A stretch of 64,000 nt of DNA. Source: Planctomycetaceae bacterium. GTDB lineage: Bacteria; Planctomycetota; Planctomycetia; Planctomycetales; Planctomycetaceae. Position numbers and translations under genes: made by a program. The first letter of the stretch is position 1. The number at the start of each line of letters is the position of its first letter. The stretch spans positions 1 to 64,000 of the forward strand of contig PBSL01000074.1 of assembly GCA_002726205.1 (NCBI GenBank), given 5' to 3'. Below are positions 17,600 to 27,814 of this stretch, one piece after another. The notes under the pieces were generated by a model. That model worked only from the letters and a program-made list of their open reading frames with translations. It was not told the origin of the DNA and searched no databases.

Positions 17600-18010
17600 G
17601 TGTTTGAAATGTTCGACCACACCGCCGATCTCGGCCTGCGGATCACCGCCGATGACCTGCCGGGGCTGTTCAGCGAGGCCGCTCGCGGCCTTTCGGCCGT
17701 GCTGTTGGACGCACCCGATCGCCTGGCCGTCGATCGGCAGTTGAGGTTCAGCGTCGAGGGGACCGCCGAGGATCACCTGCTGCTGGACCTGCTCAGCGAA
17801 CTCCTGTTTCGTTTTGAAACCACGGGATTCGTTGGACGGGAGTTTTCTGTCGAGCGGACCAGCGAGGGACTGCGGGTCCAGGCCGCCGGCGAGCTGGTCG
17901 ATCCGGCCCGGCACCGCTTCGCTCACGAGGTCAAGGCGGTCACCTATCACGGTCTCCGTGTCGATGAACATCCCCACGGGTGGTCGGCGGAGTTGATTGT
18001 CGATATCTAG
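17600..18010 (+). CDS. Archease
   Basis: A 136-residue archease, the cofactor that accelerates guanylylation and turnover of the RNA ligase RtcB. The N-terminal signature FEMFDHTADLGLRI contains the conserved metal-binding aspartate, and HEVKAVTYHGL near the end is also typical. GTG at 17600 gives MFEMFDHTAD, matching family N-termini. rtcB starts 6 bases after the stop, confirming the functional pair. TATAAG at 17585-17590 lies only nine bases before the start, so the transcript may be leaderless. Confidence 0.92.
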   Translation: MFEMFDHTADLGLRITADDLPGLFSEAARGLSAVLLDAPDRLAVDRQLRFSVEGTAEDHLLLDLLSELLFRFETTGFVGREFSVERTSEGLRVQAAGELVDPARHRFAHEVKAVTYHGLRVDEHPHGWSAELIVDI

Positions 18011-18016
18011 GCACCC

Positions 18017-19501
18017 ATGGCGTCAACGGAGACCATGATGGGCAACTCCACGTTTTCCGGGCCGATCGAGCGAGTCGACGAGTTCTGCTGGCGGATCCCC
18101 AGATCCTACAAGCCCACGATGCGCGTTGACGGCCTGATTTTTGCCAGCGAGGAGTTGATGGCACACATCCGCGGTGACCAGGCTCCCGAGCAGGTCGCCA
18201 ACGTGGCGACGTTGCCGGGAATTCAGCAGGCGAGCCTGGCGATGCCGGACATCCACTGGGGTTATGGGTTTTCGATCGGAGGCGTGTGCGCGACCGATCC
18301 CGACCAGGGAGGTGTGATCTCGCCGGGCGGAGTCGGTTACGACATCAACTGTGGTGTGAGACTGATCCGCACCAGGATCAGCGAGGAGGACCTGGCGGGA
18401 CGATTGACCGACCTGGTCGAGGAGTTGTACGCCTCGATTCCCGCCGGCGTTGGCCGCGGTGGACCGTACCGGTTTTCAGCCGACGAGCTGCGAACGCTGA
18501 TGGCCGAGGGACCCCGTGCTCTGGTGGATCGCGGTCTGGCGACGGTCGAGGACGTTGAGATGACCGAGGCGGGTGGTCGCTTGGAAGGGGCTGATCCCGA
18601 TCGCGTCAGCCAGCGGGCCCTCGCTCGCGGTGCCAACCAGTGTGGCACGCTCGGGGCGGGCAACCACTTCCTGGAAGTCCAGGTGGTTGACGACATAGTC
18701 GATGAATTCGCCGCCGCCGCCATGGGACTGCAGCGGGGCCAGGTCTGCGTCATGATTCACTCGGGATCCCGTGGCCTGGGATACCAGGTCTGTGACGACG
18801 CGCTGCGGGACCTGAGAGGAGTCCCCGAAAAGTACGGGATCGAGCTTCCCGATCGTCAACTTGCCTGTGCCCCGGTGCTCAGCCCCGAGGGCCAAGCCTA
18901 CGTGGGCGCGATGCGGGCGGCGGCCAACTACGCCTGGTGCAATCGACAGCTGCTGATGTGGCAGGCCCGCGAGGCGTTTGCTCGTGTCCTGGGAACCGGT
19001 TGGCAGGATCTCGGGATGGAACTCGTCTACGACGTTGCACACAACATCGCGAAGTGCGAAGAGCATCTGATTGCCGGAAAACCACGACAGGTCTGGGTTC
19101 ATCGCAAGGGAGCGACCCGTGCCTTCCCCTCCGGCCACGCCGAGATTCCCGAGAAGTACCGGCATGTCGGCCAACCGGTCCTGATTCCCGGTGACATGGG
19201 ACGGGCCAGTTGGGTACTGGTGGGGCAACCCGGCAGCATGCAGCGTTCCTTCGGGACCACCTGTCATGGCGCCGGCCGCCGGATGAGCCGGACGCGGGCG
19301 GTCAAGCATGCCGCGGGACGGCGGATTGATCGCGAGCTGCTGCGACGCGGTGTCGTGGTCCGGGCACACAGTCGACGCGGACTTGCCGAGGAACAACCCG
19401 ACGCGTACAAGGACGTCGACCAGGTCGTCGATGTGGTCGCTGCCGCCGGATTGTCCGGGAAGGTCGCACGGATGAGACCGGTGGGCGTGATCAAGGGCTA
19501 G
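18017..19501 (+). CDS. rtcB: RNA-splicing ligase RtcB
   Basis: A 494-residue RNA ligase that joins 2',3'-cyclic-phosphate (or 3'-phosphate) and 5'-OH RNA ends using GTP and manganese. Metal and guanylylation motifs are present: GVGYDINCGVRL, QCGTLGAGNHFLEVQ, IHSGSRGLG and CHGAGRRMSR, whose histidine is the guanylylated residue in this family. It is directly downstream of archease. The substrate in bacteria is uncertain; repair of cleaved tRNA or rRNA is the usual proposal. ATG at 18035 is a possible shorter start. Confidence 0.96.
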   Translation: MASTETMMGNSTFSGPIERVDEFCWRIPRSYKPTMRVDGLIFASEELMAHIRGDQAPEQVANVATLPGIQQASLAMPDIHWGYGFSIGGVCATDPDQGGVISPGGVGYDINCGVRLIRTRISEEDLAGRLTDLVEELYASIPAGVGRGGPYRFSADELRTLMAEGPRALVDRGLATVEDVEMTEAGGRLEGADPDRVSQRALARGANQCGTLGAGNHFLEVQVVDDIVDEFAAAAMGLQRGQVCVMIHSGSRGLGYQVCDDALRDLRGVPEKYGIELPDRQLACAPVLSPEGQAYVGAMRAAANYAWCNRQLLMWQAREAFARVLGTGWQDLGMELVYDVAHNIAKCEEHLIAGKPRQVWVHRKGATRAFPSGHAEIPEKYRHVGQPVLIPGDMGRASWVLVGQPGSMQRSFGTTCHGAGRRMSRTRAVKHAAGRRIDRELLRRGVVVRAHSRRGLAEEQPDAYKDVDQVVDVVAAAGLSGKVARMRPVGVIKG

Positions 19502-19552
19502 GGCCCGGTTATGCTCTGGTCGTTGGAGAGAGTCGCAGCAAGGGGAGGCGTG

Positions 19553-20134
19553 ATGGATCTGGCATCGATTATCGCCGTCGGTGCCGGCCTGGTGGTCGGG
19601 GCCGTTCTGGCGTGGATCGTCGCTGGTCTGCGTTGGAAACGGGCGCTGACGGTCCACGATGCCGAGCGGAAACACCAGTCGCAGGCAATCGTCGATGTCG
19701 GGGACCGGCTGAAAATCGCCGAGGCCGAACGGGATGCGGCGGTTGGCGAGATGCAACAGTCCGGGGAGACACTGCGGCAGTCACAGCAGACCTGGATCCG
19801 GGAACAGGCTGTTGCGGCGGAGTTGTTGACGACGACTGAAGGAAGAATCGACCGGCTGTCGGCTGAGATCGGACAACTTCGCGAGCAACTCGGCCTGACG
19901 CAGCGAGACCTCGCCACGCAGAGAAAGACCGGCGGTGATCTGGAGAAACACGTTGAGTCGCTGGGAGAAGAAGCCAGGAGGGCACGGGCCGTGCTCGACG
20001 CCCGACAGCATGAGCTGGTTCAATTGCAGCAGGAAGGCGACACGCTGCGTGACCAGTTGGGGCGCACGGCGGCCGAGCGACGGACGACCAGGCGAGGGCG
20101 TCGCTGGCGGATCGACACGTTCTTTGATGGCTAG
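19553..20134 (+). CDS. Membrane-anchored coiled-coil protein
   Basis: A 193-residue protein with one N-terminal transmembrane helix ([23 protein letters not shown]) followed by about 130 residues of heptad-like, glutamine- and glutamate-rich coiled coil and a basic C-terminus ([11 protein letters not shown]). ATG at 19553 follows GGGGAGG. The topology resembles RmuC or envelope scaffold proteins, but there is no nuclease domain. The function is unknown. It is 51 bases after rtcB and converges on hisA with a shared CTAG stop. Confidence 0.75.
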   Translation: MDLASIIAVGAGLVVGAVLAWIVAGLRWKRALTVHDAERKHQSQAIVDVGDRLKIAEAERDAAVGEMQQSGETLRQSQQTWIREQAVAAELLTTTEGRIDRLSAEIGQLREQLGLTQRDLATQRKTGGDLEKHVESLGEEARRARAVLDARQHELVQLQQEGDTLRDQLGRTAAERRTTRRGRRWRIDTFFDG

Positions 20135-20883
20135 GCCCGGGTGACCTCGATGGCCTCGCCAAGATCGAGCGTGCCCTCGTAGAGAGCACGGCCGACAATC
20201 ACTCCGATCAGGCCGGGACATTCGTCGGCCAGCTCGGTCAGCATCCGGACATCGTCGATACTCGTCACGCCGCCGGAGGCAATCACCGGCAGACCGAGAT
20301 CGGCGATACGGCGAAGATCGTCGAGTGTTGCCGGATCGATTCCGGCAAGCATGCCGTCCTGGGCGATGTTGGTGTAGATGACCGCGGCCAGTGGCAGGTC
20401 GGCATACCCGGTGGCAAGGTCGAGTGCGGGAGTTTTTGACACGTCCCGCCAGCCCTCGGTTGCCACCATCGAGTCGCGGGCGTCGAGCCCGAGGCAGACG
20501 CGTTGCGGAAAGTCCCCGGCCATCGCCCGGAACCACTCGGGATCCTTCAATGCTCCGGTCCCCACGATCACGCGGTCGATCCCGATGTCCTCGATGAGAC
20601 CGCGGACGGCCGCCTGGGAACGAATTCCGCCTCCCAACTGGCACGGCACGTCGACGGCGGCGACGATCTCGCTGACGATCTCCGCATTGGCCGGGATCCC
20701 GTCGCGGGCACCGTCGAGGTCGACCAGGTGCAACCGGGTGCCTCCCAGGCCAATCCAGCGGTGCGCCATTGCGACCGGGTCATCACCGAAAATTGTCTCG
20801 CGGTCGTAATCTCCCTGCCGCAACCGCACGCAGCGTCCGCCCCTGAGGTCGATGGCGGGGATGATCTCCAGCGACTGTTTCAC
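20131..20883 (-). CDS. hisA: 1-(5-phosphoribosyl)-5-[(5-phosphoribosylamino)methylideneamino]imidazole-4-carboxamide isomerase
   Basis: A 250-residue (beta/alpha)8 isomerase of histidine synthesis (ProFAR isomerase). The first catalytic aspartate lies in [21 protein letters not shown] and [11 protein letters not shown] are phosphate-binding segments, and the second catalytic region is DGMLAGID. It is last in the hisH-phyH-hisA run and ends on the CTAG shared with the coiled-coil gene. Confidence 0.95.
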   Translation of the reverse strand: MKQSLEIIPAIDLRGGRCVRLRQGDYDRETIFGDDPVAMAHRWIGLGGTRLHLVDLDGARDGIPANAEIVSEIVAAVDVPCQLGGGIRSQAAVRGLIEDIGIDRVIVGTGALKDPEWFRAMAGDFPQRVCLGLDARDSMVATEGWRDVSKTPALDLATGYADLPLAAVIYTNIAQDGMLAGIDPATLDDLRRIADLGLPVIASGGVTSIDDVRMLTELADECPGLIGVIVGRALYEGTLDLGEAIEVTRA

Positions 20884-20906
20884 CAGGCTCTCCTTGGACG
20901 GGGCAC

Positions 20907-21683
20907 TTATTCCAGGAACCCGCTTCGAACCGCCGAGGCGAGATTGACGCGATCGTTGAGTGGACTGTCGATCGCCAGGATCTCGCGTTGTCGATCCGTC
21001 AGCGCGGCTTGGGTTTCCGGCCGCAGCAGCCGTTTCTGGTCTTGCTGCTGAGGTTTGTCGTAGCGGGCGTAGAAGATGTGCAACGCACGGCGTGGGCGGT
21101 TCGTGAGATTGGGCAGGCCACCGTGCCAGAGATGGGCGTTGGTCACCAGGACGGTCCCGGCCTCTCCGGTCAGCAACTGCTGGTTGGGGTGCACCGCCTC
21201 GGGATCGTCGAGTGCATCGGCGGGCAGTTGGCCGCTGGTGTGTGTGCCGGGGATGTAACGAATCGCCCCGTTGTCGGCAGTGAAGTCGTCGAGCATCCAG
21301 ATGGTATTACAGACCCAGAAACCATCGTCGTCGGGCAGGGCTGCCATGTCGGCGTGCAGCGGTTGAATCCGAAGGCAGTTGGCATTGATGCTGCGGGCGT
21401 TGAGACTGCTGAGCTTGATGCGGGGGCCGAGCACGTGGTGAATGTAGCCCAGCAGATCCTCCCGGACCATCAGGTCGCGGAACAACGCGTCCTTGTCTGC
21501 CAGGTTGGCCAGTCGCCGGCAGCCGTCTTCGGGTTTGAATTCGCTGCCAGCGTTTTTTCCTTCCCGTTCGAAGAGTTCCTCGATCCGGTCGGTGATCCGC
21601 TGCCTCGTTTGCGGATCACAGAAACCCGGCAGTGCGACGCAGCCGACCTCGTCGAGTTGCCGGAAGTGTTCGGGAGAGGGCAT
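20907..21683 (-). CDS. Phytanoyl-CoA dioxygenase (PhyH) family protein
   Basis: A 258-residue Fe(II)/2-oxoglutarate-dependent dioxygenase. The iron ligands are probably His and Asp in [12 protein letters not shown] and the distal His in NAHLWHGG; the 2-oxoglutarate-binding arginine would be in the following [10 protein letters not shown]. The substrate is unknown. It sits between hisH and hisA with gaps of 10 and 23 bases, so it is probably co-transcribed with histidine genes even though no histidine-pathway step needs a dioxygenase. Confidence 0.88.
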   Translation of the reverse strand: MPSPEHFRQLDEVGCVALPGFCDPQTRQRITDRIEELFEREGKNAGSEFKPEDGCRRLANLADKDALFRDLMVREDLLGYIHHVLGPRIKLSSLNARSINANCLRIQPLHADMAALPDDDGFWVCNTIWMLDDFTADNGAIRYIPGTHTSGQLPADALDDPEAVHPNQQLLTGEAGTVLVTNAHLWHGGLPNLTNRPRRALHIFYARYDKPQQQDQKRLLRPETQAALTDRQREILAIDSPLNDRVNLASAVRSGFLE

Positions 21684-21693
21684 GACGTGGTGC

Positions 21694-22314
21694 CTAGAGG
21701 TCCGCGAAATTCGAGAGCAGTTGCAGACCGATTCGCTGGCTCTTCTCCGGGTGAAACTGTGTCGCGAACATCCGGCCGTGGCCGATCATCGAGGCGAACG
21801 GCAGGCCGTAGTCGGTGCGACCGACGACCCAGTCATCGTCGGTCGGGGCCACGTAGTAGCTGTGGACGAAATAGAAGCTGGCCCCGGACGGGATGTCGGT
21901 CAACAGCGGGCAGGTGGGACCGACCGGGTCGAGCGTGTTCCATCCCATGTGAGGGATTTTCAGATCGGCCGGAAAATCCTTCTCCGCGTCGAAACGCACA
22001 ACCTCGCCGGGCACGATCCCCAGCCCGTCCCATTCCCCATCCTCGTGGCTGCGATCGAACAGCAGTTGCAGGCCCAGGCAGATGCCGAGGAAGGGCCGAT
22101 CCGCGGCCACGTGTTCGCGGATCGGATCGACGAGTCCCTGGCGGGTGAGTTCGGCGATGGCGTCGCGGAAGGCGCCGACACCGGGCAGCACGAGGCTGCC
22201 TGCGGTCGCGATCTGCTCGGGCTGTGAACAGATTTCAGCCTCGTGCCCCAGCCGCTCGAAAGCCTTCTGCACGCTGCGGAGGTTGCCCATGCCGTAATCG
22301 ACGATCGTGATCAT
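21694..22314 (-). CDS. hisH: Imidazole glycerol phosphate synthase, glutamine amidotransferase subunit
   Basis: A 206-residue class I glutaminase that supplies ammonia to HisF. The nucleophile elbow is [10 protein letters not shown] and the catalytic His-Glu is QFHPEKS. ATG at 22314 gives the canonical [15 protein letters not shown]; the open frame further upstream has no homology. TACAAT lies ten bases before the ATG with no ribosome-binding site, which suggests a leaderless start. hisF is not in the window. Confidence 0.95.
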   Translation of the reverse strand: MITIVDYGMGNLRSVQKAFERLGHEAEICSQPEQIATAGSLVLPGVGAFRDAIAELTRQGLVDPIREHVAADRPFLGICLGLQLLFDRSHEDGEWDGLGIVPGEVVRFDAEKDFPADLKIPHMGWNTLDPVGPTCPLLTDIPSGASFYFVHSYYVAPTDDDWVVGRTDYGLPFASMIGHGRMFATQFHPEKSQRIGLQLLSNFADL

Positions 22315-22393
22315 ACCGCCGTCGATTGTAGCGGACGGCCGGGAGGCCCGGGAGTCGGTCCACGCGGGCTGAGTAGAACAGCGGGTCGAGCGT

Positions 22394-23731
22394 TTACCTG
22401 TTGCGGCCACGCCAGTTGGATTCGTGTCGTTGTCCGCGACCGGCCTCTTCGCCGACGGGGTGGGTTCCCGGTCCACACCGCCAGCGGCCCTGGAATCGAT
22501 CGATGGTTTCACCGGCGAAGTAGTGCAATTGATCGGCGGCTCGCCAGGTGTCCTCCTGGCTCGGCAGCGGGTCGGGGATCCCCATCAACCGTCGCAGGGC
22601 CCGGGTCAGAGTCAGAAGCGGAACGAAGGCGATTCCGCCACAGGCGAGCAGGACGAGGAAGAACGGGCCCCAGCCGAAAATCGATTCGGCGCGAGGCCAG
22701 ATGTGGTTCCAGCCGCACAGCAGGTACAGCGTTCCCGCCGCCAGGAACGGGCCATAGGGCAACTCCCTCTGCCGCCGCAGGAACCAGCCGGCCAGGCCGA
22801 AGACGACAGCCAAGAGCGGGGCAACAAAGAAGACGACCAGTACGGGTTGCCAGCCGATGAAGCTGCCGATTGCCGCCATCAAGGTGACGTCGCCGAATCC
22901 CATGGCCTCCTGCTTGAGTACCCAATGGCCGACAAGACGTACCAGCCAGATAACGCCTCCTCCGGTGATCAGCCCGGCGACACTGACGGCCAGTCCGTGC
23001 AGGTGTGGCGACGCCACCGGCCAGGCGGGGGTCGCCGGGGCGTGGCGGATCGCGTTGACCCAGCCGGGCAGGCTGTCGAAGGCTCCCAGGAAGCCGTCGA
23101 TCAACGACCGCACGCTGCCGGGATCCTGGACCCAGAGCGGGACGATGTGGACGCAGCCCATCGTCCCGCCGGCCAGGCCCAATAGCATCGCCGGCGCCGT
23201 TACGCTGTCGGGGATCATCTTCAGGTCGTAGTCGATCAGCGAGGCGACCAGCAGCGCTTCGACCAGGACCAGGTGGTAGAGGTACCGCCAGTGAAGGATT
23301 GCCGGCGGGGAAAACCATGCCGACGTCGGGGTGCCCCGCGGTCCGAACTCGTGGAAGAGTTGGCTGGCACGTTCGAGCGTAACCCCCCCGGTCGAGGCGA
23401 GATCACCCACCTCGACCATGTACAGCACGACCAGCAGCAGGCCGTTGAAGAACTCGACGAGCGGGTAGCGGATCGAGATGTTTCCCCGGCAGTCGCGGCA
23501 GCGGCCGCCGAGTCGGATCCAGCCGAAAATCGGAACGTTGTCAAAGAGTCGAATGGAATGCAGGCAACGGGGGCAGTGGGATGGCGGGTGCCAGAGCCCT
23601 TTCCAGCCATCCAGGGGCGAGTCGTGCTCCGGCAGGCGGTGGATGCAGACGTTCAGGAAACTGCCGATGACCGTGCCGACGATAAAGATCGACGGCAGCA
23701 CAAACCAGGTTGGCAGACCGAACAGGATCAC
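22394..23731 (-). CDS. Prepilin peptidase (A24 family, PilD-like)
   Basis: A 445-residue membrane aspartyl protease that cleaves and methylates type IV prepilin or pseudopilin leaders. The N-terminal part has [12 protein letters not shown] and the zinc-type CPRC and CRDC pairs. The two catalytic aspartates are in [12 protein letters not shown] and GFGDV. It is much longer than the usual 250-290 residues: there is an extra segment of about 60 residues between the first helices and the catalytic core, a second one around residues 205-245, and a charged C-terminal tail of about 70 residues. It starts 2 bases after aroK. Confidence 0.92.
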   Translation of the reverse strand: MILFGLPTWFVLPSIFIVGTVIGSFLNVCIHRLPEHDSPLDGWKGLWHPPSHCPRCLHSIRLFDNVPIFGWIRLGGRCRDCRGNISIRYPLVEFFNGLLLVVLYMVEVGDLASTGGVTLERASQLFHEFGPRGTPTSAWFSPPAILHWRYLYHLVLVEALLVASLIDYDLKMIPDSVTAPAMLLGLAGGTMGCVHIVPLWVQDPGSVRSLIDGFLGAFDSLPGWVNAIRHAPATPAWPVASPHLHGLAVSVAGLITGGGVIWLVRLVGHWVLKQEAMGFGDVTLMAAIGSFIGWQPVLVVFFVAPLLAVVFGLAGWFLRRQRELPYGPFLAAGTLYLLCGWNHIWPRAESIFGWGPFFLVLLACGGIAFVPLLTLTRALRRLMGIPDPLPSQEDTWRAADQLHYFAGETIDRFQGRWRCGPGTHPVGEEAGRGQRHESNWRGRNR

Positions 23732-23733
23732 GA

Positions 23734-24303
23734 TCAGTTCTCCTTCCGGCCGTCGCCGGTCGCCGGATCCTTTTCGTGGGAGCGGCCGTCTGCCAGAGCG
23801 GACACGATCCGTTCAACCACGTCGTTGATCGTGAGTTGACCGGTTTCGATCATCAACGTTGCACAGTTGCGGTAAACCGCCTCGCGCTCGGCCAGGACGG
23901 CGGAGATTTCTTCCAGGACGCTGCCGTCGGTCAGCGCCGGTCGTCTGGCGTCGGTCGTGGCGTCGGTGGCGATTCTGGATTGAAGTTCCTCGGCCGACGC
24001 GGTCAACCAGACAACCGGACTGTCGGAGCGGGCCCAGTCGGCCCGGGTGTCGGCATCCAGCACGGCTCCCCCTCCCGCGGCGATGACCAGGTTGTCTCGA
24101 CCACACAGTTGGACCATCACCGTTCGCTCGCGAACACGAAACCCCGCCTCGCCTTCTTCTGCGAAAATCCCGGCGATCGTCTGCCCGGCCCGGCTCTCGA
24201 TTTCCACATCGGCGTCGACGAAGTCGAGTCCCAGTCTCGGGGCCAATGCACGGCCGACGACGCTCTTGCCGCTGCCTCGGTAGCCGATCAGGATGACTCG
24301 CAT
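23734..24303 (-). CDS. aroK: Shikimate kinase
   Basis: A 189-residue P-loop kinase that phosphorylates shikimate in aromatic amino acid synthesis. The Walker A is GYRGSGKS, followed by the shikimate-binding DADVEIE and the GGG motif in AAGGGAVLD. The C-terminal tail (DGRSHEKDPATGDG) is extra. It sits between aroDE (39-base gap) and the prepilin peptidase. Confidence 0.94.
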   Translation of the reverse strand: MRVILIGYRGSGKSVVGRALAPRLGLDFVDADVEIESRAGQTIAGIFAEEGEAGFRVRERTVMVQLCGRDNLVIAAGGGAVLDADTRADWARSDSPVVWLTASAEELQSRIATDATTDARRPALTDGSVLEEISAVLAEREAVYRNCATLMIETGQLTINDVVERIVSALADGRSHEKDPATGDGRKEN

Positions 24304-24342
24304 CGCGGCATGATCACTTGGACTGGTGGGGAAAAATAACGT

Positions 24343-25827
24343 TCAGCGGACCGCGGAGATGCCGTGCCGAAGGGCCTCGCGCATCACGCCCAGGGGAGCC
24401 GGGCGGTTGGTGAACTGATCGTATTGCCGCGCCGCCTGGCGGACGAACATCTCGACTCCGCTGACGGTCGGACACCCGCGTTGCCTGGCCTGTTTCAGCA
24501 ACAGGGTGTTCTCGGGATTGTAGACGGTGTCGAAGACCAGCGTGCCCTCGTCGAGCCACTGGGGTTGAAACGGCGTTTCATTGATCTCGGGGTGCATGCC
24601 GACGGGCGTGCAGTTGATCAGGACATCGGTGAACTGCGTGCCACGATTCTCCCAGCCGATTTCCTGGCAACCCAGTTCGGTGGCCAGTTCATTTGCCCGC
24701 GAGCGTGTTCGCCCACTGACGGTCACCGCGGCCTCTTCGTCGATCAGTCCCCCGGCGATTGCCCGCGCGGCGCCGCCGGCGCCCAGCACCAGGCACTTGC
24801 GTCCTTTCAATGATCCCGACGCCCGGTCGCTTCCCAGTGTTGTCTGCAAGGCGTCAATGGCCGCCGGCAGGTCGGTGTTCGACGCCGACCAGTCACTGCC
24901 GGCAGTGCGGCACAGCGTGTTGGCGGCACCCAACCGCTCGACGGAAGCATCCCGGTTCGTGGCGAACTCCAACACGGCCTCCTTATGGGGAATCGTCACG
25001 CTGTAGCCGTCGATTTCGAGCCACTCGAATGCGTCAAGTGTCTGCTGCAACCTGTCGGCGGGAACCCGCAAGGGGAGGTAGACCGCGTCGAGGCCGTCGG
25101 CGTCGAAGGCGGCGTTGTGGATCAGCGGGCTGTGACTGTGACCGACGGGGTCACCGAGAACGCCGAAGACACGCGTCTGGCTACCGATGCGGTCATAACG
25201 GAAGACCTTTGCCATCTCCTCGTAGGATAACTGCCCCGGAGCCAGGGCCCGTTCGCTGGAAAACGTGGCGTAGGTGAATGGGGCGCCGTACTTACCGCAC
25301 AACAGCCGGCTGGCAAGTCCCAGCTCTCCCATGCAGAACCCGACCGTCGGCACCTCTGACCCGGCGACCAGTTTCAGCAGCCGCACGGAATCTTCGGGAC
25401 GATTGGCCATCGTGACCAGCTTGACGATGTCGGGATCGAGATCGCACATCCGCTTGTGGATCTCTTCAAGATCATCGGGCGTTTCGTCGAAGTTGTGGTG
25501 GCTGATGATCCTGCGTGTTTCACCGTACCGCGGGATCGCCTTGGCGATGTCGTCCTCGAGATCGACATAGTCAGCCTGGCAGACGATTGCCGACCGTAGC
25601 ACGGTTTGGCGTTGGTCTTCGGATCCGGACCAGCGGCCCTTGTCGCTGCGGCGGCGACAGGTCAGCACCACCGGTGTCGGTTTCTCGGCCAGCAACCGGT
25701 TGAGGTCGGGAACCCGGGAAAGCCAGTCGAGACGCAACTCGACGAGTTCCGCTCCTTGGTCGGCCAGAGCACGATGCTCGGCCACCACCATCTTGTGGCG
25801 CGTTCGGCCGATACTGACACAGATCAT
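24343..25827 (-). CDS. aroDE: Bifunctional 3-dehydroquinate dehydratase (type I) / shikimate dehydrogenase
   Basis: A 494-residue fusion. Residues 1 to about 220 are a type I dehydroquinase with the acid/base histidine in ISHHNFDETP and the Schiff-base lysine in DIVKLVTMA. Residues from about 220 are an AroE-type dehydrogenase beginning VFGVLGDPVGHSHSP, with the NADP-binding loop LGAGGAARAIAGG. It catalyses two consecutive shikimate-pathway steps, and the product is the substrate of the aroK enzyme encoded next. The bifunctional arrangement is known in plants and in several bacteria including planctomycetes and chlamydiae. Confidence 0.95.
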   Translation of the reverse strand: MICVSIGRTRHKMVVAEHRALADQGAELVELRLDWLSRVPDLNRLLAEKPTPVVLTCRRRSDKGRWSGSEDQRQTVLRSAIVCQADYVDLEDDIAKAIPRYGETRRIISHHNFDETPDDLEEIHKRMCDLDPDIVKLVTMANRPEDSVRLLKLVAGSEVPTVGFCMGELGLASRLLCGKYGAPFTYATFSSERALAPGQLSYEEMAKVFRYDRIGSQTRVFGVLGDPVGHSHSPLIHNAAFDADGLDAVYLPLRVPADRLQQTLDAFEWLEIDGYSVTIPHKEAVLEFATNRDASVERLGAANTLCRTAGSDWSASNTDLPAAIDALQTTLGSDRASGSLKGRKCLVLGAGGAARAIAGGLIDEEAAVTVSGRTRSRANELATELGCQEIGWENRGTQFTDVLINCTPVGMHPEINETPFQPQWLDEGTLVFDTVYNPENTLLLKQARQRGCPTVSGVEMFVRQAARQYDQFTNRPAPLGVMREALRHGISAVR

Positions 25828-25839
25828 CGTCTATCCGAA

Positions 25840-27687
25840 TTATCCAAGTCGTCCAAACTGCCGATCGAGTTCGGCCCGGCTGAGCACCAGTGCCGTCGGA
25901 CGTCCATGTGGGCAGTGATGGGCGTCGTCGATCAGGTGTCGCTGTTCCAGTAGGCTGGCAATTTCCTCGGATGCCAACCGATGTCCTGCCTTGATGGCAG
26001 CCTTGCAGGCCATCATCTGCAGCAGGGAATCCAGTATATCGCGCCGGCCCGGCGCCTTCTCGGGTTGCTCGAGGCGATCGGAGAGATCTTGCAGTAATTC
26101 GGAGAAATTCAGGCCCCGCAGCCGCGAGGGATAGGAATTGACCACCACCGTGTTGTGCCCGAACGACTCGATGCCGAAACCCAGTTTGGCGAGCAGATCG
26201 GCGTGTTCGGTTACCAGGGCCGCCTCCCGCGAGGACAACTCCACGGTTTCCGGGACAAGCAGCTTCTGCTGTTCGATCTCTCCATCGAGCATTCGTTGCT
26301 TGAATTGCTCGTAGAGAATCCGTTCGTGCAACGCGTGCTGGTCGACCACCGTCATTCCCTCGGGTGTTTCCAGGACCAGGTAGCAGTCGTGGATCTGCAA
26401 GGCCCGGACACCCTCGTCGGTCGTCGTCTCCGGGCTGGTCGATTCTGCGGTCGAGGAAACCGGCGAGGAGCCGCCAGGACTCGAGGACGGCCCGTTGACG
26501 GAAACCGTCGTGTTCCCTGCCGACGGGAATCCGGGGCCGCTGGAACCCGACACTGCGGGGGAAGAAACGTGGGGTGAAAACGGTCGATGTGGGCCGCGCG
26601 AGGAATCGATCGAGAGGTGGCGTTGATGGGGATCGGCCGGACCGCGGGCGTGGTGGGACACCGGGCCGGAGGGATCGACACGCAGAGACGTCTCGAGCGG
26701 AAGCCCGAGAAACGTGGTGCGGATTACCGAGAGCAGTTGTCGGTAAAGCTGCTGGCTGTCCTGGAACCGCACCTCGGACTTGGTCGGATGAACGTTGACA
26801 TCGACCAGCGCGGGGTCGATTTCCAGGAACAGGAACGCGATCGGTTGTCGGCCCACCATGACCAGTCCCCGGTAGGCTTCGGTCAGGGCGTGACTGAGCG
26901 AGCGATCCGAGATCGGTCGGCCGTTGAGAAACAGGTACTGGCCTTTGCGGGTGGATTTCGTCTGACTGGGATGGCCGACATAACCCCACAGGCGGCAGTC
27001 GGCCGTTTCGCTTTCGACCCAGATCAGCCCCTCGGACAACTCGCGGCCGTAGAACAACTCGAGTCGTTCCGAGAGCCGCTCGGTGGGAGGAAGGTCGAAG
27101 ACGTCCTTGCCGTTGTGAACCAGTCGCATGTGCAGTCGGGGGTGCGACAGCGCGACACGGGTGAATTGCTCGGCGATGTGGCCGAATTCGGTGGCTGGTC
27201 GCTTGAGGAACTTGCGACGGACCGGCGTGTTGGTGAACAGATTGGTGATGTCGAAACTCGAACCCACGGCGCAGCCACACGGTTGTGGCGTTCCCACGGC
27301 GCCGCAATCGACGACCAGTTCCATTCCCGTGACGCTGTCGGCCGTTCGGCTGCGGACGTGAAATCGGCTGACCTCGGCGATCGAGGCCAGTGCTTCGCCG
27401 CGGAAACCGAGCGTGTGGACTCCGAACAGATCCTCGGCGGTGCGGATCTTGCTCGTGGCGTGCGCGGTGATCGACAACAGCAGATCCTCGGGGTGAATTC
27501 CCTCACCGTCATCGACAATCCGGATCCGCTCGCTGCCGCCGGCCTCGATTTCGACATCGATCCGGTTGGCCAGCGCGTCGACACTGTTTTCGAGCAGTTC
27601 CTTGACCACGCTGGCCGGACGCTCGATCACTTCGCCGGCGGCGATCTTGTTGACGATCGATGCGCCTAGCTGCTGGATGCGGGGCAT
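25840..27687 (-). CDS. mutL: DNA mismatch repair protein MutL (endonuclease type)
   Basis: A 615-residue GHKL ATPase of mismatch repair. The N-terminus has NKIAAGEVIERPASVVKELLENS, DDGEGI and the TLGFRGEALASI lid motif. A proline- and serine-rich linker (about residues 340-410) leads to the C-terminal dimerisation domain. That domain carries the metal-site motif DQHA-x2-E-x4-E (DQHALHERILYE), ACKAAIKAG and CPHGRP, which mark MutL proteins with intrinsic nicking activity, as in bacteria lacking MutH. ATG at 27687 follows a GGAG; upstream ATGs at 27720 and 27744 are alternatives. Confidence 0.96.
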   Translation of the reverse strand: MPRIQQLGASIVNKIAAGEVIERPASVVKELLENSVDALANRIDVEIEAGGSERIRIVDDGEGIHPEDLLLSITAHATSKIRTAEDLFGVHTLGFRGEALASIAEVSRFHVRSRTADSVTGMELVVDCGAVGTPQPCGCAVGSSFDITNLFTNTPVRRKFLKRPATEFGHIAEQFTRVALSHPRLHMRLVHNGKDVFDLPPTERLSERLELFYGRELSEGLIWVESETADCRLWGYVGHPSQTKSTRKGQYLFLNGRPISDRSLSHALTEAYRGLVMVGRQPIAFLFLEIDPALVDVNVHPTKSEVRFQDSQQLYRQLLSVIRTTFLGLPLETSLRVDPSGPVSHHARGPADPHQRHLSIDSSRGPHRPFSPHVSSPAVSGSSGPGFPSAGNTTVSVNGPSSSPGGSSPVSSTAESTSPETTTDEGVRALQIHDCYLVLETPEGMTVVDQHALHERILYEQFKQRMLDGEIEQQKLLVPETVELSSREAALVTEHADLLAKLGFGIESFGHNTVVVNSYPSRLRGLNFSELLQDLSDRLEQPEKAPGRRDILDSLLQMMACKAAIKAGHRLASEEIASLLEQRHLIDDAHHCPHGRPTALVLSRAELDRQFGRLG

Positions 27688-27814
27688 CGGTTCGGCTCCG
27701 TCCTGGTTCGCCCGCGCCATTCGGGGCGGCGTTTCTCCTGTCATACCCACCGCCGTCGCGATTCGCAACGCTGGGTTTTCCGCTGCCGGTGGCCACGGTA
27801 AAGCCCGACACGGT

